Positions 45,619-47,501 of a DNA stretch of 47,501 nt are shown here, one piece after another (the first letter of the stretch is position 1; the number at the start of each line of letters is the position of its first letter). Both the position numbers and the translations under genes were made by a program. This stretch comes from a virus. Location of the stretch: positions 1-47,501 of IMG/VR virus record IMGVR_UViG_3300001915_000002; one strand, 5' to 3'. Under the pieces are notes generated by a model. It saw only the letters and a program-made list of their open reading frames with translations. It was not told where the DNA came from and searched no databases.

Positions 45619-45621
45619 TGG

Positions 45622-45693
45622 GGAACAGGACGGGAATCGAACCCGCGTCACCAGAGTCACAGTCTGGTGCTCTACCATTGAGCTACCTGCAAC
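45622..45693 (-). tRNA. tRNA-His (GUG)
   Basis: Anticodon stem CCAGA/TCTGG, loop CTGTGAC, T arm GCGGG-TTCGATT-CCCGT. The extra G-1 opposite C73 expected for His is present, but pairs 1-72 and 2-71 look mismatched. Confidence 0.85.
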
Positions 45694-45694
45694 G

Positions 45695-45767
45695 TCGCGG
45701 GAGAGGGATTCGAACCCTCGACCTCTCAGCTTATGAGGCTGGCGAGCTACCGCTGCTCTACCCCGCT
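45695..45767 (-). tRNA. tRNA-Met (CAU), initiator-like
   Basis: Loop CTCATAA; T arm GAGGG-TTCGAAT-CCCTC; acceptor AGCGGGG/TCCCGCG with mismatch at 1-72, the mark of bacterial initiators; D arm TAGAGCAGCGGTAGCTCGC is also fMet-like. The three G-C pairs of the anticodon stem are not complete, so elongator use cannot be excluded. Its first two bases overlap the stop of the gene at 45766. Confidence 0.82.
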
Positions 45768-46104
45768 ATCGCGAACGCTTTGCCGTGAACGACGTCACAG
45801 TCTCGGCGTCCTCAGTTACATCATACTTCAAACGTGTCGCGCTGTCAAGCGTGGAATACTGAGAATCCCAACTCTCCTGCGACATATACCCAATACCACC
45901 CTGCAACAACATCACAGTACCGATAGGGTATTGATTTGCTTCCTCAATGGTCAACCCATAGCACAAGTTGCCATTTTCTTCGTTGATAAAGAACAAATTG
46001 GACGGCCAATCGCTGAACGCGTCCTGAATCTCTTCAATGTTGTCACCTTCCCATACTACGCCCCAAATAGGCTGAGGACGTGCAACACCGTAAATCTTCG
46101 CCAT
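45766..46104 (-). CDS. Unknown protein between tRNA genes (112 aa)
   Basis: AAGGAACATA precedes ATG 46104. Begins AKIYGVARPQPIWGVVWEGD; beta-rich start, then helix NIEEIQDAFSDWP; resembles a small barrel. Not a structural protein as far as can be seen. Its TAG shares two bases with tRNA-Met. Confidence 0.65.
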   Translation of the reverse strand: MAKIYGVARPQPIWGVVWEGDNIEEIQDAFSDWPSNLFFINEENGNLCYGLTIEEANQYPIGTVMLLQGGIGYMSQESWDSQYSTLDSATRLKYDVTEDAETVTSFTAKRSR

Positions 46105-46125
46105 TATGTTCCTTATCGTAGAAAG

Positions 46126-46198
46126 CTGAGCCACCAGGATTCGAACCTAGAACCTCTGATTAACAGTCAGAGATGTTCGCCGTTTACACCATAGCCCA
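46126..46198 (-). tRNA. tRNA-Asn (GUU)
   Basis: Acceptor TGGGCTA/TGGCTCA, anticodon stem TCTGA/TCAGA, loop CTGTTAA, T arm CTAGG-TTCGAAT-CCTGG. Confidence 0.9.
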
Positions 46199-46297
46199 TT
46201 GATGGCACCTTTTACGTTACGTGCCCAAACGTCCATAGGGAGCGACCCTATGAATGTCCGTTAATCAGCCGACCGCTACGTAGGACATCCGGCAGTG

Positions 46298-46370
46298 CGC
46301 TCCTGACGGGACTCGAACCCGCGATAACCTCTTCGACAGAGAGGCGCCTTAGCCGCTAGGCGACAAGAGC
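46298..46370 (-). tRNA. tRNA-Asp (GUC)
   Basis: Acceptor GCTCTTG/CAGGAGC, anticodon stem CCTCT/AGAGG, loop CTGTCGA, T arm GCGGG-TTCGAGT-CCCGT. Bases 46199-46297 hold only a hairpin CATAGGG/CCCTATG and an ATGTCC/GGACAT stem. Confidence 0.92.
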
Positions 46371-46457
46371 AAAAACCATACGGTTGTTTCTGACGACGAT
46401 ACCGTAAAACGCCAAGACCATGCTGTTCCAGCGTCGTTTACAGCAAACCTTCGCTTG

Positions 46458-46529
46458 TACCCCTACGGGGGCTCGAACCCCGTCCGACAGATTGAGAGTC
46501 TGCCATGCTGCCGTTTACACCATAGGGAC
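46458..46529 (-). tRNA. tRNA-Glu (CUC)
   Basis: Anticodon stem GCAGA/TCTGT, loop CTCTCAA, T arm CGGGG-TTCGAGC-CCCCG, acceptor GTCCCTA/TAGGGGT. Confidence 0.9.
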
Positions 46530-46571
46530 ACCAACACGTCTTTTGGAACCGGAAGACGTGTAAACCGTATG

Positions 46572-46715
46572 TCACTTGTTCTTTGGACGCTTATGCCATT
46601 GTACCACACTCTGACAGTTCGTGCAATAGGATGTGACCTCGATCACATTCCCCTTATCATCACGCACTGTACGCATCTCAACCTTGCGCATATGGCACTG
46701 TGGACACTTCTGCAT
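46572..46715 (-). CDS. Tiny zinc-ribbon protein between tRNA genes (47 aa)
   Basis: AAAGGA lies 5 bases before ATG 46715 (ATG 46718 also possible). Cys pairs CPQC and CTNC separated by a strand-rich part; basic end. Complete ribbon. Function unknown. Confidence 0.65.
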   Translation of the reverse strand: MQKCPQCHMRKVEMRTVRDDKGNVIEVTSYCTNCQSVVQWHKRPKNK

Positions 46716-46731
46716 CATGTTCCTTTGTGAG

Positions 46732-46802
46732 CACGAGATACAGGAATCGAACCCGTGACAGCGGGGTTGGAAGCCGCTGTGTTGCCATTACACCAATCTC
46801 GC
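46732..46802 (-). tRNA. tRNA-Gly (UCC) with a 9-base anticodon loop
   Basis: Acceptor GCGAGAT/ATCTCGT, T arm ACGGG-TTCGATT-CCTGT. Anticodon arm CAGCGG-CTTCCAACC-CCGCTG is a perfect 6-bp stem with a 9-base loop instead of 7. A normal tRNA-Gly(UCC) is also present at 26531. Confidence 0.75.
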
Positions 46803-46827
46803 ACCCACATACTACATCAAAGATGTG

Positions 46828-46959
46828 TCATTGACAAGCTTCACACTCTGTGTCTCCAAGGTCACATGCCGCACCCAAATCCCATGTCTCGGCGTCCGTA
46901 TCGAACACCTCAACCTCATCGGGCGCATTTAGTTCCCATGGATCAAGCTGTGCTGTCAC
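46828..46959 (-). CDS. Small acidic Cys protein after the portal gene (43 aa)
   Basis: AGGAGG precedes GTG 46959, overlapping the portal stop by 17 bases. Asp/Glu-rich, with CDLGDTECEAC at the end. Function unknown; could be a tiny acidic partner of portal or scaffold. Confidence 0.6.
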   Translation of the reverse strand: MTAQLDPWELNAPDEVEVFDTDAETWDLGAACDLGDTECEACQ

Positions 46960-47500
46960 GTCGATTTCCTCCTGTCTCGCTTCCACCTGCGTTATTCTGT
47001 GCCTGAGCGCGCTGAGCTGCCTCAGGGTCTACGGCCTTCGTTGCCGACGTAGTCAGCATTGGGAAGGTAGGTGAAGGTGATGTTCCCAAAAGCGCCCCGA
47101 TGTACTCGGTCTTCTCCCGAGCGTCCCACAACTCCATCTGCTCCAACTCAGCAGGAGTGTAACGCATGTCACGTCGCGCCTGCTGAACAGGAATGACAGG
47201 CTTTCCGCCGGTCAACTTCACCGCTGCATCTGCCTTAGCAGCATACGTCGGAGTGGCAGGGTCTGTCAAGATGGCTTCGCACATGCGCACCTCATCACTG
47301 ACCACACCTGTCATGACCAGCGAGGCCACGATCATGACGCGCTCCCACACGTTGCCGAACATGGCGCCCTTCAACTCAGCCTTCTTCACCAAGCGTGACT
47401 CGGCGCTACGGATTGCTTCCGCAGAGGCAGGAGTCTGAGATGAAAATGAAAGGTACTGCGGAGGCAAGCCTGTATACGAAGCGGCCTCCTTGGCCAACTC
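46943..47500 (-). CDS. Portal protein, C-terminal part
   Basis: 5' end lies beyond the window. SSQTPASAEAIRSAESRLVKKAELKG is the typical SPP1 gp6/portal clip-to-stem helix region (P-x-S-x-E-A-[LI]-R), followed by helices (MFGNVWERVMIVASLVM) and a Gln/Ala-rich tail. Forms the 12-subunit DNA gate of the head. Confidence 0.88.
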   Translation of the reverse strand, partial: ELAKEAASYTGLPPQYLSFSSQTPASAEAIRSAESRLVKKAELKGAMFGNVWERVMIVASLVMTGVVSDEVRMCEAILTDPATPTYAAKADAAVKLTGGKPVIPVQQARRDMRYTPAELEQMELWDAREKTEYIGALLGTSPSPTFPMLTTSATKAVDPEAAQRAQAQNNAGGSETGGNRRDSTA

Positions 47501-47501
47501 C

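Noticed and set aside
1-47501. CRISPR arrays, insertion sequences, integrase or attachment sites
   Set aside because: No repeat-spacer pattern, transposase, recombinase or tRNA-type att duplication was recognised on either strand.

Overview
The window is a segment of a tailed bacteriophage genome (siphovirus-like, HK97-type head, long tape measure), most likely infecting an actinobacterium. The evidence is ThyX instead of ThyA, a r1t-type holin with an Amidase_2 lysin, head and tail gene families typical of actinobacteriophages, frequent GTG and TTG starts, strong GGAGG ribosome sites, and about 50% G+C by eye. No integrase, repressor or attachment site was recognised, so a lytic lifestyle is likely. 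Host genus cannot be fixed from the sequence alone.

Layout. (1) 1-1947, rightward: small membrane proteins and a small Cys protein, closed by a bidirectional terminator at 1957-2004. (2) 2105-20387, leftward: a long early/middle operon. It is read from the pol promoter (20443-20472) through DNA polymerase I, many small unknown proteins, dCMP deaminase, an RNA ligase 1-like protein, polynucleotide kinase/phosphatase, a lipoprotein, an RNA ligase 2-like protein, a run of small zinc-ribbon proteins, ThyX, a RusA-like resolvase and a sigma-factor-like protein. (3) 20721-23546, leftward: primase/helicase and three tiny zinc ribbons. (4) 23594-30580, rightward: an HNH protein, a RecB/Cas4-like nuclease, an OB-fold/SSB-like protein, then about 14 tRNA genes and one tRNA remnant interleaved with tiny ORFs, a GGQ release-factor-like protein and a dNMP kinase. 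(5) 30623-47500, leftward: the virion and lysis genes, read portal -> ten tRNAs -> MuF -> scaffold -> major capsid -> Stealth-like glycosyl/sugar-phosphate transferase -> connectors -> major tail -> frameshifted tail chaperones -> tape measure -> tail tip and fibre -> coiled-coil membrane protein -> collagen-like membrane protein -> lysin -> holin.

How it works together. A PrimPol/D5 primase-helicase, family A polymerase, RusA and a RecB-like nuclease would replicate and process DNA. ThyX, dCMP deaminase and dNMP kinase would feed dTTP synthesis. About 24 tRNA genes on two strands cover nearly every amino acid with almost no redundancy (no Trp recognised). They sit in the same genome as PNK/phosphatase, two RNA ligases, a nucleotidyltransferase-like protein and a GGQ release factor, which together look like an RNA-repair and translation-maintenance system against tRNA cleavage. 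The most unusual signals are: a gapless 106-bp intergenic duplication carrying a paired CTGTCACT operator or iteron next to early and replication promoters; tRNA genes that abut ORFs to the base so that tRNA processing would create near-leaderless mRNAs; several non-canonical tRNAs; and a Stealth-like gene inside the capsid operon.
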